In this document: in pieces, positions 16,300-27,800 of the stretch
Layout of the letters: every line of letters begins with the position of its first letter
Numbering within the stretch: the stretch's first letter is position 1
Source: Kolteria novifilia
Lineage (GTDB): Bacteria; Planctomycetota; Planctomycetia; Kolteriales; Kolteriaceae
Reading direction: 5' to 3'
NCBI GenBank assembly: GCA_007748055.1
Contig: CP036279.1
Coordinates: 5,022,001 to 5,086,000 of the forward strand
DNA: 64,000 nt
Program-made: the position numbers and the translations under genes
The notes under the pieces: generated by a model
Database searches by the model: none
The model's input: only the letters and a program-made list of their open reading frames with translations
Told to the model about the DNA's origin: nothing

Positions 16300-17619
16300 T
16301 CAACCGATCTCGAAACCCTTGCGCTGCTCGCGCGAGAGCATCGCGTTGGCCTGACTGTCGTCGACAAATCGCTCGTTCTCGGGATCCCAGTCGAGCGGAC
16401 GGCCGAGCTTCATCGCGATGTTCGCCAAGTGGCAACTGCTCACGCTGCGGTGCTGGCTGACAACGTCGGAAATGGGCTGCTGGCGACTGCGAATCGAGTC
16501 GAAGAAGTTGCGCATGTGGTTCTCGATCGACTCGAGCTTGCCGATCTTCGGCTGGAACGAAAGATCGTGGGAGTAGAGCTTGTAATTCTCCCTCGGGATC
16601 GGGTCTACTTCGAGTAGCTCGGCGGGGTTGCTCTTGATGCTGCCGCGGGTGACGAAAAGTTCGCCGCGCTCCCCGATGAAGCGAACGCCGATCGTTCCCT
16701 TGCTCCGGATCTCCATCGTGACGTCGTTGGGAAAGGTGAGCAGGGCGCTGTAGTTCGTCGGGACGTTGTAGCCATTCTCGACGTTCGGGTAGGTCGCCTT
16801 GGCCTCAATGCGTTTGGGTCCCGACCGATCGGCCCCGATGCCCCATTGGGCGATATCGATGTGGTGGGCACCCCAATCGGTCATCCTTCCGCCTGAGTAC
16901 TCCTCCCACCAGCGAAAGGTGTAGTGACCGCGCTGCTCGCAGTAGGGGACTTCCGGGGCCTGTCCCAGCCAGAGATCCCAGTTGATGTGTTCCGGCTTGG
17001 GGACATTGGCGAACGGGCCGCCGGTGGGATTGTCGCTGATGGTAACGATGACCTTTTCCAGTTTGCCGAGTCGGCCGGCTCGGACCATTTCGACCGCTTG
17101 GCGAAAGCGGACATCGCTGCGCTGCCAGGTTCCGACTTGGACGACGCGTCCGGTCTCCTCGACGGCTTTGGTGAGATGCTTGCCCTCGTCGATCGTCAAC
17201 GTCAGCGGCTTCTCGCAGTAGACGTCCTTCCCGGCGCGGCACGCGTCGATGACCATCTTCGTGTGCCAGTGGTCGGGAGTCCCGATCAGCACGACGTCGA
17301 TGTCGTCCCGATCGAGCAGATCGCGGTAGTCCTCATAAATTTTGGCCCGGCTGCCGAAACAGGCCCGCGCCTGTTCCCGAACATGGCGATCGACATCGCA
17401 CAGCGCGACCAAGTCGCCGTAGGGAAGGGCCTTCTCCGAGATGACCGAGCCTTGATAGCGCAGGCCAATCGACCCGATGCGGGCGCGTTCATTGGCCCCC
17501 TTCGCGGCTCCGTCGGCGGAAGCCGCATCGGAACTCGAACTGAAGACGGTGGGAAGGAGCCCCGCCGAAACGAGACCCGTTCCGGTTCGCCCGAGAAAGT
17601 CGCGACGTTTGAGATTCAT
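16300..17619 (-). CDS. Tat-exported Gfo/Idh/MocA family oxidoreductase
   Basis: A 439-residue NAD(P)-dependent dehydrogenase-like protein. The N-terminus is a twin-arginine signal (MNLKRRDFLGRTGTG...). The Rossmann part contains IGSIGLRYQGS and VLIGTPDHWH, followed by the family signature DVYCEKPLTLTIDEGKHL; the C-terminal half has the GGRMTDWGAHHIDIAQWG substrate-binding region. Members oxidise sugars or inositols, often on glycoside degradation routes. The ATG at 17619 is chosen because AGGA lies 8 bases upstream and the signal begins there, although the frame runs to 17853. It is on the same strand as the dioxygenase/isomerase pair but separated by the repeat array. Confidence 0.88.
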   Translation of the reverse strand: MNLKRRDFLGRTGTGLVSAGLLPTVFSSSSDAASADGAAKGANERARIGSIGLRYQGSVISEKALPYGDLVALCDVDRHVREQARACFGSRAKIYEDYRDLLDRDDIDVVLIGTPDHWHTKMVIDACRAGKDVYCEKPLTLTIDEGKHLTKAVEETGRVVQVGTWQRSDVRFRQAVEMVRAGRLGKLEKVIVTISDNPTGGPFANVPKPEHINWDLWLGQAPEVPYCEQRGHYTFRWWEEYSGGRMTDWGAHHIDIAQWGIGADRSGPKRIEAKATYPNVENGYNVPTNYSALLTFPNDVTMEIRSKGTIGVRFIGERGELFVTRGSIKSNPAELLEVDPIPRENYKLYSHDLSFQPKIGKLESIENHMRNFFDSIRSRQQPISDVVSQHRSVSSCHLANIAMKLGRPLDWDPENERFVDDSQANAMLSREQRKGFEIG

Positions 17620-18815
17620 GATCGATTCCTTTGGAGAGGGAGAAAGCCCGGCTCCCCACAGCCGGCTCAACGAACGTGGAGCGGCAAAAGGCATCCACGC
17701 GTCGATCATGACGATAAGGTCCAAACCGGTCCGTTCGCATGCCGCTTTTGCGTAACGCCGTGCTGACTTTGCGGCACCACAAGGACCCAAAACGGCGCGA
17801 ATCGGGGCCAGATTTGACGAAAACGGTCCCAGATCGGTCGAGAAAGCGACCAAAAGCGCGCGGAAAATCAGCGAGTCTGGGTCAAAGAGTGCTCGTCCAG
17901 AGTTGGAATTAGGACCAGGTTATCGCCGCGTCGAGGTCGCTACGTCGACCATGGCGACCACAACCGTCCAACGCGAGATCGAAACACGGGGAACCCGAAA
18001 GTGATTCGTTTGAGCCAACAGCTTGAAAGGAATGGGGATGACGCGCATCACGTGGACCATTCCGGTCTCAGTGGAAAAATGACCGCCAAACACCCTCATA
18101 TGAAATGACTTACGACAACACCAACAAAACTGGTCTTGTTGAAGCGGTGGCAAACAGTTACAGCCATTGTCTAACGATTAACCAAACTCTAACAATTATC
18201 GCAGCGGGGAGGAGATGACTTTTCGAGGAGTCTTTGTACCCGTGCCTCAAAGATGAGCACACACCGTCTGTATCCAAGCTTCCACACGCTATTTCCGGAT
18301 CCCGGAAGAAAAGACTCATTCGACTCAAGTAGGAATGACGATCCCTACGCTGAGCCATTCTTGAATCTTCGCTGAACCAACCATGCGGCAGGGTTGGCCG
18401 GCGTCGTCAAGCGTCCCGTGTGATCAACTGGTAGCCCTCGGTCCAATCTCGCTTCCGTCACGAGTGCGTGGACTGACCAAATGCAGAACTCAAGGAAGAA
18501 ATGGCCCCTCACCCATTCACTCTTCGCGCCATCCGTTCGCGCAAGCCGCGCTCGCTCTATCTCCTCGTCAGCGGGGCATTTGCATCCCATTCTCCCTACT
18601 TGAGACTCGCATCGATGTTCGCTCGCGAGTGATCGGCCCACCTGGCGAGATCCGCATCGCGCACGCGATCGCCGTCTCGCCCCAACGCCGAAGATGAGAA
18701 TATCGCAACCGTTTTCGAGTCTCAGCGCCACTACACCCTTTAGACCCGCATCAAGCATCAGCTCCGTGCTTCGGAGAAACGCGACGCCCGTCGACCACAA
18801 GGAGGAGAGTTGTCC
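17620..18815. other. 1.2-kb gap upstream of the giant RTX gene
   Basis: No convincing gene was found on either strand. Minus-strand frames at 17920-18153 and 18345-18827 have no ribosome-binding site or recognisable motif. The stretch 18060-18360 is clearly less GC-rich than its surroundings, as expected for promoter DNA of the divergent genes. AGGAGGAG at the right end belongs to the RTX gene. Confidence 0.4.
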
Positions 18816-21800
18816 ATGGCCCCCCAAAAGAAGCGTCTCACCAAGAAGAGCAAGGGTTTCAAGCCTCAGATCATGAGTCTTGAGGCACGACTCCTACTCG
18901 CCGCCGACATTCCGGGCACCCCGGGCGACGACGTCATTCCCGACTCGATCGGCGAGTTCATCATCATCGGCGACGACAACACGATCGATGCCGGTGACGG
19001 CAACGATCTGGTCTTCGGCCTTGGCGGCAACGACACCATCGACGGCGGTGACGGCAACGACGCTCTCGCCGGTGGCGAGGGCGATGACGTCATCGACGGT
19101 GGGGCCGGCAACGACGCCATTGGCGGAGGTGATGACAACGACTCGGTCGTCGGCGGCAGCGGCAACGACATCGTCGGCGGCGGCGACGGCAACGACACCG
19201 TCGAGGGTGGCACCGGCGAGGACGCCGTTGGCGGTGGGGACGGCGACGACCTCGTGCTCGGTGGCGACGACAACGACATCGTCAACGGCGACGACGGCAA
19301 TGACTCCCTCGACGGCGGCAGCGGCGACGACCTCGTCTTGGGCGGCGACGGAGATGACTCGATCGTCGCCGGTGACGGGGACGACTCCGTCTTTGGTGGC
19401 GGCGACGACGATACCTTCTACATCACCGATCCGGTCGACGGCGACGACCTCATCGATGGTGGCAAGGGCAAGGACACCGTGACCACCGAGGACGGTACCG
19501 GTGATCTCGAGGTCAACGTCTTCGACACCACCAACGGCAACGTCTCGGACGTCGAGGTCATCGAAGCCGACAACATCGTCGGGACGGACGACGCCGACCA
19601 CATCGACATCTCCAAGATCGCCAAGACCACGATCACCACCATCGATGGTCTCGGTAGCGACGACATGCTCATCGGCAACGATGAGGCCAACGACATCGAC
19701 GGCAACGACGGCGACGACACCCTCCGCGGTAGGGACGGCGACGACACCCTCGACGGCGGTGCCGGCAACGACCTTATTCGCGGCAACGGCGGCAACGACG
19801 TCGTCTACGCCGACGCCGGCGACGACGTCAACGGTGGCGGCGGCGACGACGTCTTGAATCTGCACCTCACCATCGACGACATCGTCAAGATCGCCCAGGG
19901 TGGCGAGCTCGACGAGTTCCTCAACTACGTCTTCGATCCGACTCCCGGCGACGCGGTCCTCGACCTCGATGATTCGATCGGCCTCAAGGCCAAGAACTTC
20001 GAGGAGGTGAATCTCTTCATCGAAGGCATCGACAACATCATCGTCGGCACCAGCGGCAAGGACGAGCTTGGCGTCGGCGACTACAAGCGCGTCGACGGCA
20101 CGGTGATGGACAACTCGCCGCAGAACGACTTGATCATCGCCTTCGGTGGCAACGACGTCATCGATGGTGGCGGCGGCAACGACGTCATCATCGGCGGCGA
20201 CGGCAACGACACCATCGTCGGCGGCGACGGCAACGACCTCATCCTCGGCGGGGACGGCCACGACAGCGTCGACGGCGGCGAAGGCAAGGACACCATCTAC
20301 GTCGGGCTCGGCAACGACACCGTCGACGGCGGCGCCGGTCGGGACACCTTCATCGCCGACGACGTCATCAACGACAAGGACTTCATCGATGGTGGTGCCG
20401 ACAAGGACACCTTCACCACCTTCGACGGCTCCGGCGATCTCGTCTTCAAGCACTTCGACACCACTGGCGGCAACGTCAAGAACCTCGAGGACATCGTCGC
20501 GGACAACATCGTCGGGACCAAGGGTGCCGACATCATCGATCTCAAGAACATCGACAAGCTGACCGTCGACGCGATCAGCGGTGATGCCGGCAACGACGAG
20601 ATCGTCGGCAACGACCAAGCCAACGTCATCAACGGCGACGCCGGCAACGACAACATCGATGGCGGCGAGGGCAACGACACCATCGACGGTGGCGACGGCA
20701 ACGACAGCGTCGACGGCGGCAACGGCAAGGACACCATCCACGTCGGCGACGGCAACGAGACCGTCAAGGGCGGCGCCGGCAACGACACCTTCATCGTCGA
20801 TGACGGAGCCATCATCGACGCCAACGACTCGATCGACGGCGGCGCCGACAACGACGTCTTCCAGTCGACCAGCGACACCAAGGACCTGACCTTCAAGGTC
20901 TTCGACACCACCGGCGGCAACGTCAAGGGCATCGAGACCGTCAAGGCGGCCAACATCCTCGGCACCAGCGGTGGCGACACCATCGACCTCTCGGGGATCA
21001 ACAACCTCGACGTCGACGAGATCAACGGTGATGGCGGCAGTGACTACATCGCCGGCAACGACCAAGCCAACGACATCGATGGCGGCGACGGCAACGACAC
21101 CATCAAGGGCAACGGCGGCAACGACACCATCACCGGTGGCGCCGGCAACGACACCATCGACGCCGGCGACGGCAACGACAGCGTCGACGGCGGAGGCAAT
21201 AACGACTCGATCAAGGGTGGTGAAGGCAACGACACCATCGACGGTGGCGACGGCAACGACAGCGTCGACGGCGGCAACGGCAAGGACACCATCCACGTCG
21301 GCGACGGCAACGAGACCGTCAAGGGCGGCGCCGGCAACGACACCTTCATCGTCGATGACGGAGCCATCATCGACGCCAACGACTCGATCGACGGCGGCGC
21401 CGACAACGACGTCTTCCAGTCGACCAGCGACACCAAGGACTTGACCTTCAAGGTCTTCGACACCACCGGCGGCAACGTCAAGGGCATCGAGACCGTCAAG
21501 GCGGCCAACATCCTCGGCACCAGCGGTGGCGACACCATCGACCTCTCGGGGATCAACAACCTCGACGTCGACGAGATCAACGGTGATGGCGGCAGTGACT
21601 ACATCGCCGGCAACGACCAAGCCAACGACATCGATGGCGGCGACGGCAATGACACCATCAAGGGCAACGGCGGCAACGACACCATCACCGGTGGCGCCGG
21701 CAACGACACCATCGACGCCGGCGACGGCAACGACAGCGTCGACGGCGGAGGCAATAACGACTCGATCAAGGGTGGTGAAGGCAACGACACCATCGACGGT

Positions 21801-24800
21801 GGCGACGGCAACGACAGCGTCGACGGCGGCAACGGCAAGGACACCATCCACGTCGGCGACGGCAACGAGACCGTCAAGGGCGGCGCCGGCAACGACACCT
21901 TCATCGTCGATGACGGAGCCATCATCGACGTCAACGACTCGATCGACGGCGGCGCCGACAACGACGTCTTCCAGTCGACCAGCGACACCAAGGACTTGAC
22001 CTTCAAGGTCTTCGACACCACCGGCGGCAACGTCAAGGGCATCGAGACCGTCAAGGCGGCCAACATCCTCGGCACCAGCGGTGGCGACACCATCGACCTC
22101 TCGGGGATCAACAACCTCGACGTCGACGAGATCAACGGTGATGGCGGCAGTGACTACATCGCCGGCAACGACCAAGCCAACGACATCGATGGCGGCGACG
22201 GCAACGACACCATCAAGGGCAACGGCGGCAACGACACCATCACCGGTGGCGCCGGCAACGACACCATCGACGCCGGCGACGGCAACGACGACATCGACGG
22301 TGGGGCCGGCAACGACACCATCAAGGGTGGTGACGGCAACGATACCATCACCGGCGGCACCCAGAACGACACCATCGATGCCGGTGACGGCAAGGACACC
22401 GTCGAGGGTGGCGACGGCAACGACTCCATCAAGGGTGGCGACGGCAACGACACCATCGCCGGCGGCGACGGCAACGACTCCATCGATGGTGGTAACGACA
22501 ACGACACCCTCTATGTCGGCGACGGCAACGAGACCGTCAAGGGCGGCAACGGCAACGACACCCTCACCGTCGAGGATGGCGTCACCATCAACGCCAACGA
22601 CGTGATCGATGGTGGTTCCGGGACCGATGTCGTCAACCAGGCCAGTGGCGGCGATCTGGTCGTCAACACCTTCGACTCCACCGGCGGCAACGTCAAGGGC
22701 ATCGAGACCGTCAACGCGGCCAACATCACCGGCACTAGCGCCGGAGACACCATCGACGTCTCGGGCATCGCCAACGTCAACGTCGGGGCCATCCTCGGCC
22801 TCGGGGGCAGCGACATCATCGTCGGCAACGACCAAGCCAACGACATCGATGGCGGCGACGGCAACGACACCATCGACGGCAAGGGTGGCAACGACACCCT
22901 CACCGGCGGCACGGGCAACGACGACATCGATGGTGGCGATGGCAACGACGACATCGACGGCGGCGACGGTAACGACAACCTCTCCGGCGGCGACGGCAAC
23001 GACACCGTCGACGGTGGCGACGGCAACGACTCGATCGCTGGCGGCGACGGCAACGACCTGCTCGACGGTGGCGAGAACAACGACAGCGTCGACGGCGGCG
23101 ACGGTAGCGACACCATCCACGTCGGCGACGACAACGAAACCGCCAAGGGCGGCGCCGGCAACGACACCTTCATCGTCGGCGATGGCGTCACCATTGACAG
23201 CAAGGACTCGATCGACGGCGGCGCCGATAGCGACACCGTCAAGTCCTTCGACGACGGCGACCTGACATTCAACGTCTTCGACACCACCAGCGGCAACGTC
23301 AAGAACATCGAGACGATCAAGGCGCCCACGATTCACGGCACCGCCGGATCCGACACCATCGATCTTTCGGGCGTTGCCAGCCTCAAGGTCAATCTCATGG
23401 AAGGTCTCGGCGGCAACGACTTCCTCGCCGGCAACGACCAAGCCAACGACATTCGCGGTGGGGACGGCAACGACACTATCGAGGGCAACGGTGGCAACGA
23501 CTCCATCAGCGGCGGCATCGGCAACGACGCGATCGACGGCGGCGACGGCAACGACACCATCGATGGCGATGCCGGCAACGACAGCGTCGACGGTGGCGCC
23601 GGCAACGACACCATCGCGATCGGCGACGGCAAGGAGACCGTCGAGGGTGGCGCGGGCAACGACACCTTCGTCGTCGACGATGGCGTCACCATCGACGGTA
23701 ACGACAACATCGACGGCGGCGCCGACAGCGATACCGTCACGTCGACCAGCGACACCAAGGACCTGACCTTCAAGGTCTTCGACACCACCGGCGGCAACGT
23801 CAAGGGCATCGAGACCGTCAACGCGGCCAACATCCTTGGCACCAGCGCCGGCGACACCATCGATCTCTCCGGCATCTCCAACCTCGACGTCGCGACCATC
23901 GACGGCAAGGCGGGTAGCGACTTCATCGCCGGCAACGATCAAGCCAACGACATCCTCGGGGGCGACGGCAACGACACCATCGACGGCAACGGCGGCCACG
24001 ACACCATCGATGGCGGGACCGGCAACGACCTGATCGACGGCGGCGACGGTAACGACTCGATCCTCGGCGGCGAGGGCAACGACACCCTCGATGGGGGCGA
24101 CGGCAACGACACCCTCGACGGCAATGCGGGCAACGACAGCGTCCTCGCCGGTGACGGCAAGGACACCATCGCCATCGGCGACGGCAACGAGACCGTCAAG
24201 GGTGGTGACGGCAACGACACCTTCATCGTCGACGATGGCGTCACCATCGACGCCAACGACTTCATTGACGGTGGCGCCGACAGCGATGCCGTCGAATCGG
24301 GTTCGGGCTCCGGCGAGCTGATCTTCAAGGTCTTCGACACCACCGGCGGCAACGTCAAGGGCATCGAGACCGTCGAGGCCACCACCATCAACGGCACCAG
24401 CGGCGCCGACACCATCGACCTCTCCGGAGTCAACGACGTCGATGTCGACGCGATCAACGGCCTTGGTGGCAGCGACACCATCATCGGCAACGATCAAGCC
24501 AACAACATCGACGGTGGAACTGGCAACGACACCATCAAGGCCGGCGGCGGCCACGACACCATCGCCGGTGGCGACGGCAGTGACGACATCGATGCCGGCG
24601 ACGGCAACGACAGCGTCGACGGTGGGAGCGGCAACGACACCATCAAGGCCGGCGACGGCAAGGATTCTGTCGATGGCGGCACCGGCAACGACGTCATTGT
24701 CGGTGGCGACGGCGATGACCACCTCGACGGCGGCGACGGCAATGACAGCGTCGACGGCGGCAACGGAAAGGACACCATCGCGATCGGCGACGGCAACGAG

Positions 24801-27800
24801 ACCGTCAAGGGTGGCGCCGGCAACGACACCTTCATCGTCGATGACGGCGTCACCATCGACGCCAACGATTCGATCGACGGCGGTTCGGACAATGACGTGG
24901 TCGAATCGGGTTCGGGCTCCGGCGAGCTGATCTTTAAGGTCTTCGACACCACCGGCGGCAACGTCAAGGGCATCGAGACCGTCGAGGCCACCACCATCAA
25001 CGGCACCAGCGGCGCCGACACCATCGACCTCTCCGGGGTCAACAACGTCGACACCGCCGCGATCCTGGGACTCGGTGGCAGCGACTATCTCGCCGGCAAC
25101 GACCAGGCTAACAACATCGACGGCGGCGCCGGCAACGACACCATCAAGGGCAACGGCGGCAACGACACCCTCACCGGTGGCGACGGCAACGATGACATCG
25201 ACGCCGGCGCGGGCAACGACACCGTCACCGGCAACGCGGGCAACGACACCATCAAGGGTGGTGACGGCAACGACTCGATCGACGGCGGCTCGGGCAAGGA
25301 CTCCATCGACGGCGGCCTCGGCAACGACTCGATCGATGGCGGGCTTAGCGACGACATCATCAAGGGAGGTGACGGCAACGACACTCTCGACGGCGCCGGC
25401 GGCAACGACAGCGTCGACGGCGGCTCGGGCAAGGACACCATCGCCATCGGTGACGGCAACGAGACCGTCAAGGGCGGTGCCGGCAACGACACCTTCATCG
25501 TCGACGACGGCGTCACCATCAACGGCAACGACTCCATCGACGGCGGCGCCGACAACGACGTCGTCAAGTCGGGCTCCGGCTCCGGCGAGTTGATCTTCAA
25601 CGTCTTCGACACCACCGGCGGCAACGTCAAGGGCATCGAGACGGTCCAAGCCACCACCATCAACGGCACCGGTGGCGCCGATGTCATCGACCTCTCCGCG
25701 GTCGCCTCGGTCGCGGTCTCGGCCATCCTCGGCCATGGCGGCAACGACTATCTCGCCGGCAACGACCAGGCCAACAACATCGACGGCGGCGACGGAAACG
25801 ACACCATCAAGGGCAACGGCGGCGACGACACCCTCGCGGGTGGGTCCGGCAACGATGACATCGACGGCGGCGACGGCAACGACTCGATCAGCGGTGGCGA
25901 TGGCCACGACACCATCACCGCGGGCGACGGCAAGGACACTGTCACCGGCGGCGCCGGCAACGATGACATCGACGGCGGCGACGGCAACGACTCCATCGAC
26001 GGCGGCACCGGCGACGACACCATCTCCGGTGCCGACGGTAACGACACCCTCGACGGGAGCGCGGGCAACGACAGCGTTCGCGGCGGCGACGGCAACGACA
26101 CCATCCACGTCGGCGACGGCGACGAGACCGTCAAGGGTGGCGATGGCAACGACACCTTCATCGTCGACGACGGCGCCACGATCGACGCCAACGACTCGAT
26201 CGACGGTGGGGCGGACAACGATGTCGTCAAGTCGGGCTTCGGCTCCGGCGAACTGATCTTCAACGTCTTCGACACCACCGGCGGCAACGTCAAGGGCATC
26301 GAGACGGTCCAAGCCACCACCATCAACGGCACCGGCGGCGCCGATGTCATCGACCTCTCGGAGGTCGCCAACGTCAGCACCTCGGCCATCATGGGACTTG
26401 GCGGCGACGACTCCATCGTCGGCAACGACCAAGCCAACTACATCGACGGTGGCGACGGAAACGACACCCTCAAGGGCAAGGGTGGCAACGACACCATCCT
26501 CGGCGGCATCGGCGGTGACGACATCGACGGCGGCGATGGCAACGACTCCATCAACGGTGGTGACGGCGACGACACCATCAGCGCCGGCGACGGCAAGGAC
26601 ACTGTCGACGGCGGTGCCGGCAGTGACGTCATCGACGGCGGCGATGGCAACGACTCCATCAACAGCGGCGACGGCGACGACACCATCAAGGGCAAGGAAG
26701 GCAACGATACCTTGAATGGTGGCGAGGGCGACGACAGTGTCGAGGGTGGCGACGGCAAGGACACCATCTACGTCGGCGACGACAACGAAACAGTCAAGGG
26801 TGGGTCCGGTAACGACACCTTCATCATCGAGGACGGCGCGATCGTCGACGGGGCCGACCTCATCGACGGCGGTTCCGACAGCGATACCGTCAAATCCTTC
26901 GACGACGGCGTCCTGACCTTCAACGTCTTCGACACCACCAGCGGCAACGTCACCGGCATCGAGACCGTCAAGGCCACGATCATCAACGGCACCACCGGCG
27001 ACGATCTCATCGACGTCTCCAATGTCGACAACGTTACCGCCAGCTCGATCAACGGCCTGGAGGGCAATGACGAGCTCATTGGCAACGCCCAGAAGAACGT
27101 CATCAACGGCGGCGACGGCGACGACACCATCAAGGGCAAGGATGGCAACGATACCTTGAATGGTGGCGAGGGCGACGACAGTGTCGAGGGTGGCGACGGC
27201 AAGGACACCATCTACGTCGGCGACGACAACGAAACAGTCAAGGGTGGGTCCGGTAACGACACCTTCATCATCGAGGACGGCGCGATCGTCGACGGGGCCG
27301 ACCTCATCGACGGCGGTTCCGACAGCGATACCGTCAAATCCTTCGACGACGGCGTCCTGACCTTCAACGTCTTCGACACCACCAGCGGCAACGTCTCGGG
27401 CATCGAGACCGTCAAGGCCACGATCATCAACGGCACCGCCGGCGACGATCACATCGACCTGTGCAACGTCGACAATATCACGGCCAGCTCGATCAACGGA
27501 CTGGACGGCGACGACTTCCTTGCCGGCAACGCCCAGAAGAACGTCATCAACGGCGGCGACGGCGACGACACCATCAAGGGCAAGGATGGCAACGACACCC
27601 TCGATGGCGGGCTCGGCGATGACTCGATCACCGGCGGCGAGGGCAACGACACCCTGACCGGCGGCGACGGTAGCGATACCCTCGACGGCGGCCTAGGCAA
27701 CGACACCGCCACGGGCGGAGACGGCAACGATCGCATCGCGGTCGGCGAAGGGAACGATACCGTCTTCGGCAATGCCGGGGACGACACCTTCGTCGCCACG

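Noticed and set aside
18345-18827. A 160-codon minus-strand frame upstream of the RTX gene
   Set aside because: It would overlap the RTX start, has no ribosome-binding site and no motif.
18894-27452. An open antisense frame of about 2,850 codons opposite the giant RTX gene
   Set aside because: It mirrors the highly repetitive GGxGxD codons, is composed of monotonous Val/Ala/Asp text, and has no ribosome-binding site or domain. It is a composition artefact.
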